A stretch of DNA of 56,470 nucleotides from an uncultured Nitrososphaerales archaeon (GTDB lineage: Archaea > Thermoproteota > Nitrososphaeria > Nitrososphaerales > JACAEJ01): the NCBI GenBank assembly GCA_938091495.1, contig CALLJF010000032.1:1-56470 (forward strand), in the 5' to 3' direction. Below are positions 1 to 8,936 of the stretch, in pieces. The first letter of the stretch is position 1. Every line of letters begins with the position of its first letter. A program made the position numbers and the translations under genes. The notes beneath the pieces are model-generated. The model searched no databases. It had not been told where the DNA came from and was given only the letters and a program-made list of their open reading frames with translations.

Positions 1-406
1 GGAATTCCTCTTGATACTCTGCCAAAAGATTTCTCATCGTGATAAGGTTCTTTCTCGTCTTTTCTATAGATAATTTAACAACGTCTGTTCTTACGTTTAT
101 TGTGCTCTTTGATATTACTCCTTTTACATTCTCAAAAAACCTGCTATGAGATCCTTTTGCTCTTTTGACAGCGGTTATTACGCTTTGAAGTTTTACTTCT
201 CTTTGCGCCATCTCTTCAACTTTCGGCTTTATCATCCTTGCAATAGCGCTAAAATTACCATAATCTCTTCTAAGAGCATCTTGAAGGGCTACATCGTTCT
301 CTATGATTTTATTGACGATCTTCGATACTGATTCTTCTCTTATTGCACTTTGATGAATAATGACTTTATCTTCCCTTCTTTTTAGGAGATGATCAATTTT
401 GGTCAT
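1..406 (-). CDS. Hypothetical/regulatory protein, N-terminal part, runs off window start (MTKIDHLLKRREDKVIIHQSAIREESVSKIVNKIIENDVALQDALRRDYGNFSAIARMIKPKVEE...)
   Basis: Uninterrupted minus-strand frame from ATG (404-406) to the window edge, not in the ORF track; replaces the spurious + ORF 146-331. Divergent from argG. Confidence 0.75.
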   Translation of the reverse strand, partial: MTKIDHLLKRREDKVIIHQSAIREESVSKIVNKIIENDVALQDALRRDYGNFSAIARMIKPKVEEMAQREVKLQSVITAVKRAKGSHSRFFENVKGVISKSTINVRTDVVKLSIEKTRKNLITMRNLLAEYQEEF

Positions 407-458
407 TTTGAACTAATAATGATCAAATTAGACCAAAAAATATAAAAGCTTTTTGGAC
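397..458. promoter_or_regulatory. argG operon promoter: TATA box (TATAAAAG, 441-448) flanked by TTTTGGTC/GACCAAAA/TTTTTGGAC half-sites
   Basis: TTTTGGTC at 397-404, inverted GACCAAAA at 431-438, CCAAAAA...TTTTTGG bracketing the TATA box (433-456). Confidence 0.6.
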
Positions 459-522
459 AAAGGTTGTCTTATCTTTATGGGCTGGAATATTCATCAATAC
501 AATAGTTTAACTATGGAGGTTA

Positions 523-1731
523 ATGAAACTGACTGATAAGATCGTATTGGCCTACTCTGGTGGACTGGATACTTCAGTATGTATAAAATGGCTCAAAGAG
601 AAGTTCATGGCTGATATAATAACAGTAACAGTTGATGTTGGTCAAAAGGAAAATCTAGAAGAGATAGGCAAAAGAGCTCAGCAAATAGGAGCCATAAAGC
701 ATTATTTGATAGATTCAAAAGAAGAGTTTGTAAAAGATTATGTATTCCCATCGATAAAGGCAAATGCGTTATATGAATCAAAGTATCCATTGAGCACTTC
801 TCTCTCAAGACCTCTTATAGCTTCTAAGCTAGTCGAAATAGCTGAAAAAGAGGGGGCTTTTGCAGTGGCTCATGGTTGTACTGGCAAAGGCAATGACCAA
901 GTAAGGTTCGAGGTTACGATAAAGGCCTTGAATCCAAAGCTCAAAGTAATGGCGCCAGCTCGTGAATGGAACTTTAGCCGTGAACAAGAGATAAAGTATG
1001 CGAAAGAACATGGAATAAAGATCGAGCCAAAGAAATCAGTCTTCAGCATTGATCAGAACTTGTGGGGAAGGTCCATCGAGTGTGGTCCAATAGAAGACCC
1101 TGAGGTGGAGCCACCTTTAGAAGCCTTCGAGTGGACAAAGCCACTGAATGAGGCACCAGAAGAAGCAAGTTATGTTAGCATTGGCTTTGAGAAAGGAGTC
1201 CCAATTACTATAAACGGTGAGGAGAAGAAGCCAGTAGAACTTGTATCAAATCTTAATCAAATAGCTGGGATGAATGGAGTAGGGATAATAGACCATATAG
1301 AGGATAGATTAGTAGGGATAAAGTCTCATGAAGTTTACGAGTGCCCTGCTGCTCTATGCCTTATCGAAGCTCATAAGGATCTTGAGAAACTCGTACTGAC
1401 TCGTCACGAATTGTTCTTTAAAGAAATCATAGATTCACAGTGGGCATGGCTTGTATACTCAGGCTTATGGCTAGACCCTTTGAAAAAGGACCTTGACGCC
1501 TTCATTAATTCGACTCAAGAAAGAGTCAGTGGAAATGTGAGGATAAAGCTCTACAAAGGCAACTATAGAGTTGTTGGAAGGTCTTCACCTTATTCATTGT
1601 ATGATATGAATCTTGCAACCTATGGGATATCTTCAAAATTCGATCAGTCATTAGCCCAAGGATTCATAGAGCTTTGGGGATTACCGACTCGTGTAGCCTA
1701 TTCGATGCTTTCTAAGATGAAAAAAGAGTGA
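523..1731 (+). CDS. argG: Argininosuccinate synthase
   Basis: LAYSGGLDTSVCIKWL P-loop and full-length argininosuccinate synthase motifs. Confidence 0.97.
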   Translation: MKLTDKIVLAYSGGLDTSVCIKWLKEKFMADIITVTVDVGQKENLEEIGKRAQQIGAIKHYLIDSKEEFVKDYVFPSIKANALYESKYPLSTSLSRPLIASKLVEIAEKEGAFAVAHGCTGKGNDQVRFEVTIKALNPKLKVMAPAREWNFSREQEIKYAKEHGIKIEPKKSVFSIDQNLWGRSIECGPIEDPEVEPPLEAFEWTKPLNEAPEEASYVSIGFEKGVPITINGEEKKPVELVSNLNQIAGMNGVGIIDHIEDRLVGIKSHEVYECPAALCLIEAHKDLEKLVLTRHELFFKEIIDSQWAWLVYSGLWLDPLKKDLDAFINSTQERVSGNVRIKLYKGNYRVVGRSSPYSLYDMNLATYGISSKFDQSLAQGFIELWGLPTRVAYSMLSKMKKE

Positions 1732-1738
1732 ATCGATC

Positions 1739-3229
1739 ATGGATATACTAAGAGGAAAAAGATTATCAGATCTCTCTTCCGATGCTGCAGACTACACTTC
1801 ATCGATAGGTAGTGATAAGTTTCTCATATCATCGGTGATAAAGATAAACAAGGCTCATATGCTCATGCTAATGAAAAAAGGGATAGTGGATTTAAAGGAA
1901 GGATGTGGTTGCCTTCAAGCCCTTGAAAAAATTCCTGAAGATATGCCTATGAGCCCAAAACTTGAGGATGTCCACATGAACATAGAGGCTTTAGTTGTAG
2001 AGAATGTAGGAGAGACTATAGGGGGGCAGTTAAACCTTGCCAAGAGCAGAAACGATCAAGTTGCAACAGCCATAAGGATGGTATTGAGAGAATTCATATT
2101 GAATATAGCATCCTCTCTAAATCATCTAAGAAAGGTTATTCTAAAAAGATGTGAGGAGCATCTGACAACGGTAATGCCAGGCTATACTCATTTACAGCAT
2201 GCTCAACCAATAACTCTTGCCCATCATCTTCTTGCCTATCATGACGCGTTCATGAGGGATTGTGAAAGATTGATGGAATCGTATAAAAGAGTCAATCTGA
2301 GTCCTATGGGAGCCTGTGCTTTGGCAACTACGGGCTTCAAAATAGATAGAGAAATGGTATCTGAACTTTTGGGCTTTGATGGCTTAGTTGAAAATTCTAT
2401 GGACGCTGTAAGTGCAAGAGATTTCTTAGTAGAAGTAATATCAGACCTTGCCATTTTGATGACGAATTTGAGCAGGTTTTCAGAAGAATTGGTCTTATGG
2501 AGTACTCAAGAATTCTCTATAGCAGAGATGCCAGACGAGTATTCATCCACAAGTAGCATAATGCCACAGAAGAAGAACCCAGTAGTGGCTGAATTGATTC
2601 GCGCCAAGACATCAAAGGTTTACGGCAATCTTTTGACTTCTTTATCGATTTTGAAGAGTTTGCCCTATAGCTACAATCTTGATCTGCAAGATTTAACTCC
2701 TAACATCTGGGATTCATGCCAAATAACTTTATCATCGATAAACGTGTTCAAAAACATGCTAGAAAAAGTTAAATTTAACGAGAAAAGGCTTCTTGAGCTT
2801 GTAAAAAGCGGGATGTCAATAGCAACAGAACTTACAGACACTCTTGTTAGAGAACAAAAGATACCTTTTAGAACTTCTCACAGGATAGTAGGGATGCTCG
2901 TGAAAAGAGCCTTAAGTGAAGGGAAGAGCTTAGATCAGGCTGTCAAAGAAGATTTAGCAGATATCATTAGAGAGAATACTGGAAAGAGCATGAGCATATC
3001 TGAGGAAGTTTTGGGAAAAGTCCTTGATCCAGTTGAAAATATAAAGATAAGAACAATAAAGGGTGGACCAAGCCCAAATGAAGTCCTGAGGATGACAAAA
3101 GAAAGATGGAAAGTTTTGAAAGATGATGATGAACTGATTCTAAAGAAGAAAGAGTCTCTGAAGCTTGCTGATGATAGATTAGTTAAAGAAATCTTGAGCC
3201 TAAAGGAGGTGACAAAGGCACGAAAGTAA
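1739..3229 (+). CDS. argH: Argininosuccinate lyase
   Basis: Fumarase/ASL signature SSIMPQKKNP; follows argG. Confidence 0.97.
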   Translation: MDILRGKRLSDLSSDAADYTSSIGSDKFLISSVIKINKAHMLMLMKKGIVDLKEGCGCLQALEKIPEDMPMSPKLEDVHMNIEALVVENVGETIGGQLNLAKSRNDQVATAIRMVLREFILNIASSLNHLRKVILKRCEEHLTTVMPGYTHLQHAQPITLAHHLLAYHDAFMRDCERLMESYKRVNLSPMGACALATTGFKIDREMVSELLGFDGLVENSMDAVSARDFLVEVISDLAILMTNLSRFSEELVLWSTQEFSIAEMPDEYSSTSSIMPQKKNPVVAELIRAKTSKVYGNLLTSLSILKSLPYSYNLDLQDLTPNIWDSCQITLSSINVFKNMLEKVKFNEKRLLELVKSGMSIATELTDTLVREQKIPFRTSHRIVGMLVKRALSEGKSLDQAVKEDLADIIRENTGKSMSISEEVLGKVLDPVENIKIRTIKGGPSPNEVLRMTKERWKVLKDDDELILKKKESLKLADDRLVKEILSLKEVTKARK

Positions 3230-3393
3230 AATGTTCAGAATGTGATGGAGACATAGATCTGCCCGATGATGTTACAAAAGGAGAGATAGTCACATGCCCT
3301 GATTGTGGGCTTGATTTCGAAGTATATGAGGTCAATCCTAATGGCATATCTTTGAAGAGGGCAGAATCCATCGGTGAGGACTGGGGAGAATAG
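3220..3393 (+). CDS. lysW: LysW-type amino-group carrier protein, 57 aa; apparent ACG start
   Basis: Frame reads KVKCSECDGDIDLPDDVTKGEIVTCPDCGLDFEVYEVNPNGISLKRAESIGEDWGE*: two CxxC pairs and C-terminal EDWGE typical of LysW; AAAGGAGGTGA 7 nt upstream of ACG 3220; absent from the ORF track. Confidence 0.9.
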   Translation, partial: TKVKCSECDGDIDLPDDVTKGEIVTCPDCGLDFEVYEVNPNGISLKRAESIGEDWGE

Positions 3394-3396
3394 ATA

Positions 3397-4260
3397 TTGA
3401 GGAGCATCGGACTTGTGTATGATAGGATACGCTTTGAAGAGAAGGCCATAATTGAGAAGGGTAAAGAAAAAGGATTGAACATAAAGCCATTAGACGCAAA
3501 GACTCTTTGCCTAAATGTAAAGAGCTCAAATAAAGAATCAAAAACCATCTTTGGAGATGTTGTTCTACAGAGATGCATAAGTTACTTTAGAGGCTTGCAC
3601 GTTACTGCCTTTTTAGAGAGCAAGGGAATAGACGTAATAAACTCGTTAAGTGTAGCTCAAATATGTGGAAATAAGATTCTGACCACTTTGGCCTTGGTAG
3701 AGGCTGGCGTGCCAACCCCAAATACTCTCATAGCTTTCTCTCCTGAGGGCGTATATGAGGCTATTGGTAATGTTGGCTATCCTGCTGTTCTTAAACCGAT
3801 AATAGGAAGTTGGGGAAGGTTGGTAGCTTTGCTCAAAGACAAGGATACAACAGATGCAATACTAGAGTCAAGAGAATTGCTTAACAATCCTATTTACAAC
3901 ATATACTACATTCAAGAGACGGTGAACCGTCCTCCTAGGGATATAAGAACCATAGTTGTTGGTGATAGAATAATAGCCTCGGTCTACAGATACGCATCTC
4001 AAGAAGATTGGAGGACTAATGTAGCAAGAGGGGGTAAGACTACTCCTTGCCCATTGACCAAGGAGCTTGAAGATATTGTACTGAAAGCAGCAGATGCTGT
4101 TGGAGGAGGAATTCTTGGAGTAGATGCCATGGAGAGCCCTAATGGAATTCTTGTTCACGAAGTCAACAACACAGTAGAGTTTAAAGGTGCCATGGCTGCT
4201 GGTGCCACTAATATACCTGACGAGATTTTGAATTATGCAATAGGTTTGGCGAGGAGATAA
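3397..4260 (+). CDS. lysX: LysW-glutamate/aminoadipate ligase (LysX/ArgX, ATP-grasp, RimK-like)
   Basis: ATP-grasp motifs and position after lysW; TTG start. Confidence 0.92.
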   Translation: MRSIGLVYDRIRFEEKAIIEKGKEKGLNIKPLDAKTLCLNVKSSNKESKTIFGDVVLQRCISYFRGLHVTAFLESKGIDVINSLSVAQICGNKILTTLALVEAGVPTPNTLIAFSPEGVYEAIGNVGYPAVLKPIIGSWGRLVALLKDKDTTDAILESRELLNNPIYNIYYIQETVNRPPRDIRTIVVGDRIIASVYRYASQEDWRTNVARGGKTTPCPLTKELEDIVLKAADAVGGGILGVDAMESPNGILVHEVNNTVEFKGAMAAGATNIPDEILNYAIGLARR

Positions 4261-4262
4261 AT

Positions 4263-5315
4263 TTGAGAGTTGGAATATTAGGCGCTTCTGGATATGTAGG
4301 GGGAGAATTGCTAAGAATCCTGCTCTTTCATCCTAATGTTGAAGTGACATGCGCAACTTCTAAACGCCATTCTGGAGACTATATACATCATGTCCATTCA
4401 AACCTGAGAGGCGCGACAGACCTTAAGTTCATAGAGCACAATCCAGAAGAGATAATTAACAGATGTGATTTAATCTTCTCTTCTCTGCCTCATGGTTTAT
4501 CAGTAAAAACTATCCCAGATTACATAGAAAGAGGAATGAAGATCATCGATTTGAGCGCCGATTTTAGGCTTAAGAATCCAGAAGACTATAAGAAATGGTA
4601 TGGTTATGAGCATCCTCATCCTGAGATTATTGAGAAATTTGTTTATGGAATACCAGAGCTTCATCGCGAAGAAATAAGAAAGTCATCGTTGATAGCTAAT
4701 CCAGGTTGCATGGCTATAGCATCAATTCTTGTTTTAGCACCTCTTGCTAAGAGTGACGCTATTGATAAGAATAGAATAATTGTGGATACAAAGATAGGGT
4801 CATCAGGAGCGGGAGGAGCACCATCTCCATCAACTCATCACGCTATTCGCTTTGGTGTAATAAGGCCCTATAAGCCAGTTGGCCATAGACATACTGCAGA
4901 AATAGAGCAAGAGCTTAGTCAGATTGCAAAAGATAGTGTAAAGGTTGCCATGTCAGCCCATGCAGTAAACATGGTTAGAGGAATTTTGTCAACATGTCAT
5001 GTATTCACTCTTAAGCCCCTTACAGTATCAGACTTATGGAAGATCTACAGAGGCTTTTACCAAAATGAACCTTTCATAAGATTTGTAAGGGATAAGAAAG
5101 GTCTATACAAGCTCCCAGACCCTAAAGTTGTAATAGGCTCAAATTACTGTGATATTGGCTTTGAAGTTGATGAGCACGTAAATAGAATAGTTGCCTTTTC
5201 TGCTATAGACAATTTGATGAAAGGAGCAGCAGGAAACGCTGTTCAAAATATGAATATAATGCTTAACATAGATGAGAAGACAGGTTTACAAAGTCCAGGG
5301 TTACACCCAGTGTAA
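4263..5315 (+). CDS. lysY: LysW-gamma-L-glutamyl/aminoadipyl phosphate reductase (ArgC/LysY)
   Basis: GASGYVGGELLRIL, NPGCMA active-site Cys, C-terminal PGLHPV. Confidence 0.95.
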   Translation: MRVGILGASGYVGGELLRILLFHPNVEVTCATSKRHSGDYIHHVHSNLRGATDLKFIEHNPEEIINRCDLIFSSLPHGLSVKTIPDYIERGMKIIDLSADFRLKNPEDYKKWYGYEHPHPEIIEKFVYGIPELHREEIRKSSLIANPGCMAIASILVLAPLAKSDAIDKNRIIVDTKIGSSGAGGAPSPSTHHAIRFGVIRPYKPVGHRHTAEIEQELSQIAKDSVKVAMSAHAVNMVRGILSTCHVFTLKPLTVSDLWKIYRGFYQNEPFIRFVRDKKGLYKLPDPKVVIGSNYCDIGFEVDEHVNRIVAFSAIDNLMKGAAGNAVQNMNIMLNIDEKTGLQSPGLHPV

Positions 5316-5410
5316 GAAATGGTCACAGTAGTAAAGTGGAGCAGCAGCTGGCCTATATGATGGGCATGATAGAGTTACACCCAGTGTAAGAAATGGTCAC
5401 AGTAGTAAAG
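5300..5410 (+). repeat. 37-bp direct repeat (5300-5336 and 5374-5410, period 74 bp) spanning the lysY stop / lysZ start
   Basis: gttacacccagtgtaagaaatggtcacagtagtaaag occurs twice, identical. Confidence 0.95.
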
Positions 5411-6202
5411 ATAGGAGGCAGTATCTTAGAAAAGGGGGTAAACCCTACAATTCTAGAGGATTTAAAGATTGTTTTCCTTCAGCATAAAATTTTGCTCGTT
5501 CATGGTGGCGGGGATATAGTTACAGAAATAGCTGAAAAGCTAGGGAAGCGACAGACCTTCATAGTATCCCCTGAAGGGATTAGAAGCAGATACACTGACT
5601 GGGAGACTGTTGTAATTTACACTATGGTCATGGTGGGCAAGATAAACAAGGAGATAGTTTCAGCGCTACATAAAGTTGGGATAAACGCCATAGGCCTCTC
5701 AGGAGTCGATGGTTCAATAATAAAGGCTGAGCGCAAGAAGAAATTGATAGTCATGGATGAGAGAGGTAGAAAAAGAGTTATAGAAGGAGGCTATACTGGC
5801 AAGATAAAATCTGTAAATGCTGACCTATTGAATCTTTTAATCAATAATGATTACATGCCCATAATAGCACCTATAGCCATTGGAGATGAGGGAGAGTTAT
5901 TGAACGTAGATGGCGATAGAGCAGCAGCCTACGTTGCCGGAGGGATTAAAGCAGATAAGATCATATTCCTCACAGATGTTCCAGGAGTTTTGATGAATGA
6001 TAAAACTATTGAGAAGATGAGTCTATCAGAGGCTAAAGAAATTTTGCCGAAGATTGGTTTTGGTATGGAGAAGAAAGTTTTAGCATCAATAGAGGCTTTG
6101 GAGATGGGTGTAAAAGAGAGCATAATTGCATCAGGCCTTGTTGAGAAGCCTGTAAAGTCAGCCATCGAGCATAAGAACGGTACTGTGATTACTCATGGAT
6201 GA
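5393..6202 (+). CDS. lysZ: LysW-glutamate/aminoadipate kinase (ArgB/LysZ)
   Basis: Amino-acid kinase motifs VKIGGSIL, HGGGD. Confidence 0.95.
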   Translation: MVTVVKIGGSILEKGVNPTILEDLKIVFLQHKILLVHGGGDIVTEIAEKLGKRQTFIVSPEGIRSRYTDWETVVIYTMVMVGKINKEIVSALHKVGINAIGLSGVDGSIIKAERKKKLIVMDERGRKRVIEGGYTGKIKSVNADLLNLLINNDYMPIIAPIAIGDEGELLNVDGDRAAAYVAGGIKADKIIFLTDVPGVLMNDKTIEKMSLSEAKEILPKIGFGMEKKVLASIEALEMGVKESIIASGLVEKPVKSAIEHKNGTVITHG

Positions 6203-7406
6203 AAGAAAAATAAAAGAGATCGAAGACAGGCATTTTGCTCCTGTTTATGAAAGATTACCCATAGTGATAGTAAAGGGGCAAGGAGCCACTCTTTGGGATG
6301 TAAATGGCAAAGAGTACATAGACTGTATGGGGGGATACGGAGTCGCTATAGTAGGGCACTGTAACAAAAAGGTAATAGATGCCATAAATGAGCAGTCTAG
6401 GAGGCTTATAATATGCCATGGTTCTCTATATAATGATGTTAGAGCGAATCTATTAGAAAAGATGGCGAAGATTTCTCCCAAAGGTTTGGATGATGTTTAT
6501 CTATCTAATAGTGGTGCTGAAGCAGTCGAATGTGCATTAAAGCTTGCTAGAAGATACTCTGGAAAACCAGAAGTAATTGCTATGACAAGAGGCTATCATG
6601 GTAAGACTTTAGGAGCATTATCAGCAACTTGGAGCCAAAAGTACCGTTCACCTTTCTTGCCATTACTTTCAGATGTGAAATTTACACCTTTTGGCGATGC
6701 AGAAAAGGTAAGAGAGGCTATAACAGAAAAGACTGGGGCGATAATAGTTGAGCCAATACAAGGTGAGAGCGGGATATACGTTGCCCCAGATGGCTTCTTA
6801 AAAGAGCTTAGAGAAATTTGTGATGAGAAGAATATAGTTTTGATCTTCGATGAAATTCAGACAGGGTTTGGCAGAACTGGAAAGATGTGGGCATGTGAGC
6901 ACTGGAATGTAATGCCTGATGTAATGTGCTTGGCTAAAGGAATAGCAGGAGGTTTGCCATTAGGAGCTACTCTGGCTAAAAAGGAGATCATGTCATCCTT
7001 TAAGACAGGAGACCATACAAGTACTTTTGGTGGAAATCCTTTATCTTGCGCTGCTGCATGTGCAACTATAGACTACATAATTGGAGAGAACCTTGTTGAA
7101 AGAGCAAACAATCTTGGCTCAATTTTTAAAGAAAAATTAGAGAGTATCAAAAAGGATCACAGAATAGTTAGAGATGTGAGAGGTTTAGGTCTAATGCTAG
7201 GAATGGAGCTAAGGTTCGATATTAAAAACATATTGATGAATGGTATTGAGAAGGGTTTAATAATGCTCTATTCAGGCAAGAACATTCTTCGCTTCTTACC
7301 ACCTTTGGTGATAAGCGAAGAGCAGATTCATAAAGCCACAGATATACTCGAATCATTAGTATCTGAAGATGAGAAGTCCAGAATAGAAGTTAGATCACAA
7401 GAGTAA
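6195..7406 (+). CDS. lysJ: LysW-ornithine/lysine aminotransferase (ArgD/LysJ)
   Basis: Class III aminotransferase motifs (FDEIQTGFGRTG, AKGIAGGLPLGA); overlaps lysZ by 8 nt. Confidence 0.95.
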   Translation: MDERKIKEIEDRHFAPVYERLPIVIVKGQGATLWDVNGKEYIDCMGGYGVAIVGHCNKKVIDAINEQSRRLIICHGSLYNDVRANLLEKMAKISPKGLDDVYLSNSGAEAVECALKLARRYSGKPEVIAMTRGYHGKTLGALSATWSQKYRSPFLPLLSDVKFTPFGDAEKVREAITEKTGAIIVEPIQGESGIYVAPDGFLKELREICDEKNIVLIFDEIQTGFGRTGKMWACEHWNVMPDVMCLAKGIAGGLPLGATLAKKEIMSSFKTGDHTSTFGGNPLSCAAACATIDYIIGENLVERANNLGSIFKEKLESIKKDHRIVRDVRGLGLMLGMELRFDIKNILMNGIEKGLIMLYSGKNILRFLPPLVISEEQIHKATDILESLVSEDEKSRIEVRSQE

Positions 7407-7455
7407 ATACTCTATATAGTAAGCCTTAACTATTTGACGGCACTTAGTTAGATTG

Positions 7456-7674
7456 ATGACAACAAGAACTTTTACTGTAACCATAGAGTAAGACAAAGAA
7501 ACTAGATATTATACAGTTCAGTATGTGGAATTACCAGCAGCCATAAGCCAAGGTAAAACAGAGGAAGAGGCTCTAGCGAACATAAAGGATGCCATTCAGT
7601 TGGTTCTTGATTATTTGGAGGAAAAAGCTGGGACAAAGAAGCCTGGAAAGAAGCTCGTTGAAGTTATTGTCTGA
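7456..7674 (+). pseudogene. hicB: HicB-family antitoxin remnant
   Basis: MTTRTFTVTIE*DKETRYYTVQYVELPAAISQGKTEEEALANIKDAIQLVLDYLEEKAGTKKPGKKLVEVIV* (one in-frame TAA). Confidence 0.85.
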
Positions 7675-7910
7675 TGCGAAAGCTCCCAGTTCTAAAAATG
7701 GATTGAAGTAGTTAAGCGTTAACCAAAAAGGGCTTTAAGCCGATAAGACAGACGGGAAGCCATGTCATCCTTGTAGGTCTAGGCGGAAAGTTCACAATAG
7801 TGCCAAGACATGATAAAATCGCTCCTACAACCTTGATGAAGATCCTTGCCTGTGCTGAAATTAGCAAGAAGAATTTCTTGAACTGTTGCGATAATTATTT
7901 ATTTGCCTAA
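7674..7910 (+). pseudogene. hicA: HicA-family mRNA interferase remnant
   Basis: MRKLPVLKMD*SS*ALTKKGFKPIRQTGSHVILVGLGGKFTIVPRHDKIAPTTLMKILACAEISKKNFL...: HicA core GSHVIL...VPRH, with in-frame stops. Confidence 0.85.
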
Positions 7911-7928
7911 AAAGTTAGTTTTTAATGC

Positions 7929-8066
7929 CCCGCGGTAGCTCAGCCTGGTAGAGCTTCCGACCCTCATCAAGGGGGAGACGCTGTAGAGATTTGCTCTGGC
8001 AAAACTCACCAGCCTACTAGGCGCACAGAAACCGGAGTGCCGCAGGTTCAAATCCTGCCCGCGGGA
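7929..8066 (+). tRNA. tRNA-Tyr(GTA) with two introns (proposed 7960-7979 and 7987-8030)
   Basis: Acceptor CCCGCGG/CCGCGGG with C1-G72 and A73 (archaeal Tyr identity); D-arm GCTC AGCCTGGTA GAGC; T-arm GCAGG TTCAAAT CCTGC; removing both introns gives perfect stem TCCGG/CCGGA and loop CTGTAGA. Confidence 0.9.
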
Positions 8067-8073
8067 CCTTTAT

Positions 8074-8880
8074 CTAAGACATCACTAACTTTCCATAAAA
8101 TTCCACTTTTCTGTCTTGAATTACATGATTGAACTTTGTTATGTTCTTATCACGGGCCTCAGAAATATCCACATCAACTACCTTTGTTATTACTTCATCT
8201 TCTTTGCCGATGCCAAAATCTTCATAGACGGGCTTGTAATCTGACTTTTTCCTGTGTAGTTGAATCTCTCTCCACCTCTAAATTCTGTTCCTGTACGATT
8301 GGCAGTAATAATGAACACTTTGTTTTCTAAAGACCTTATTAGCTAGCCTTTTGGCATAAGCCTGGAAGTACTAAATTCGAGGGATGAGCCATTACATCAG
8401 CCCCTTCTAAGGCAAGAACCCTTGCAGACTCTGGAAAGAACCAGTCAAACCATATCATCACTCCCAGCTTAAAATGTCTTAGATCAAAGACTCTAAAGCC
8501 AGTATCCCCAACTGAGAACCAAAGTTTCTCTTTATAAAGATGAATTTTCCTATAAACTCCTATGAACTGACCATTAGATACTACAACAGGAAAATTGAAT
8601 ATTTTATCATCAAATCTCTTTGCTAATCCTGCCACTATAGTCTTATTAGCTTCCCTTGAATGCTCCATTAGCTTGAGGGTAGTGTATCCATTTGGGATTT
8701 CTTCAGTTAGATAATCAATTTCTTTTTTTGCTAATGAAAGCGCATCCTGTATTAAAAAGCTCAGGAAATACTATCAAATCTCCCTCCTATATTTCTTGAT
8801 AGATCAATCGCTTCCTTAACGTTCTTCTCCTTGTTGCCGAAGGAAGGGTTTGTCTGCACGAAGCCTAGCTTTAATTTCAT
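8074..8880 (-). pseudogene. Carbon-nitrogen hydrolase (nitrilase superfamily) pseudogene
   Basis: MKLKLGFVQTNPSFGNKEKNVKEAIDLSRNIGG/DLIVFPELFNTG/...YRKIHLYKEK...GVMIWFDWFFPESARVLALEGADVMAHPSNLVLP/...LENKVFIITANRTGTEF recovered only by switching frames several times; ORF 8339-8668 is one fragment. Confidence 0.9.
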
Positions 8881-8936
8881 TTTAATGTAATCTTAGAATT
8901 CAATATTTATTTGCATTTTTATATATAATTATAAAT

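Noticed and set aside
146-331. 61-aa + strand ORF
   Set aside because: Lies antisense to the clear minus-strand partial CDS 1-406.
3183-3578. 131-aa minus ORF over the argH/lysW/lysX junction
   Set aside because: Antisense shadow ORF; the plus strand encodes the intact LysW.
7956-7980. Possible tRNA-Met(CAT) reading (CTCATCA) within the tRNA
   Set aside because: C1-G72/A73 and the perfect stem plus CTGTAGA loop after removing two introns support Tyr(GTA); the CAT lies inside the proposed first intron.
8136-8330. 64-aa + strand ORF
   Set aside because: Antisense to the C-terminal part of the nitrilase pseudogene.
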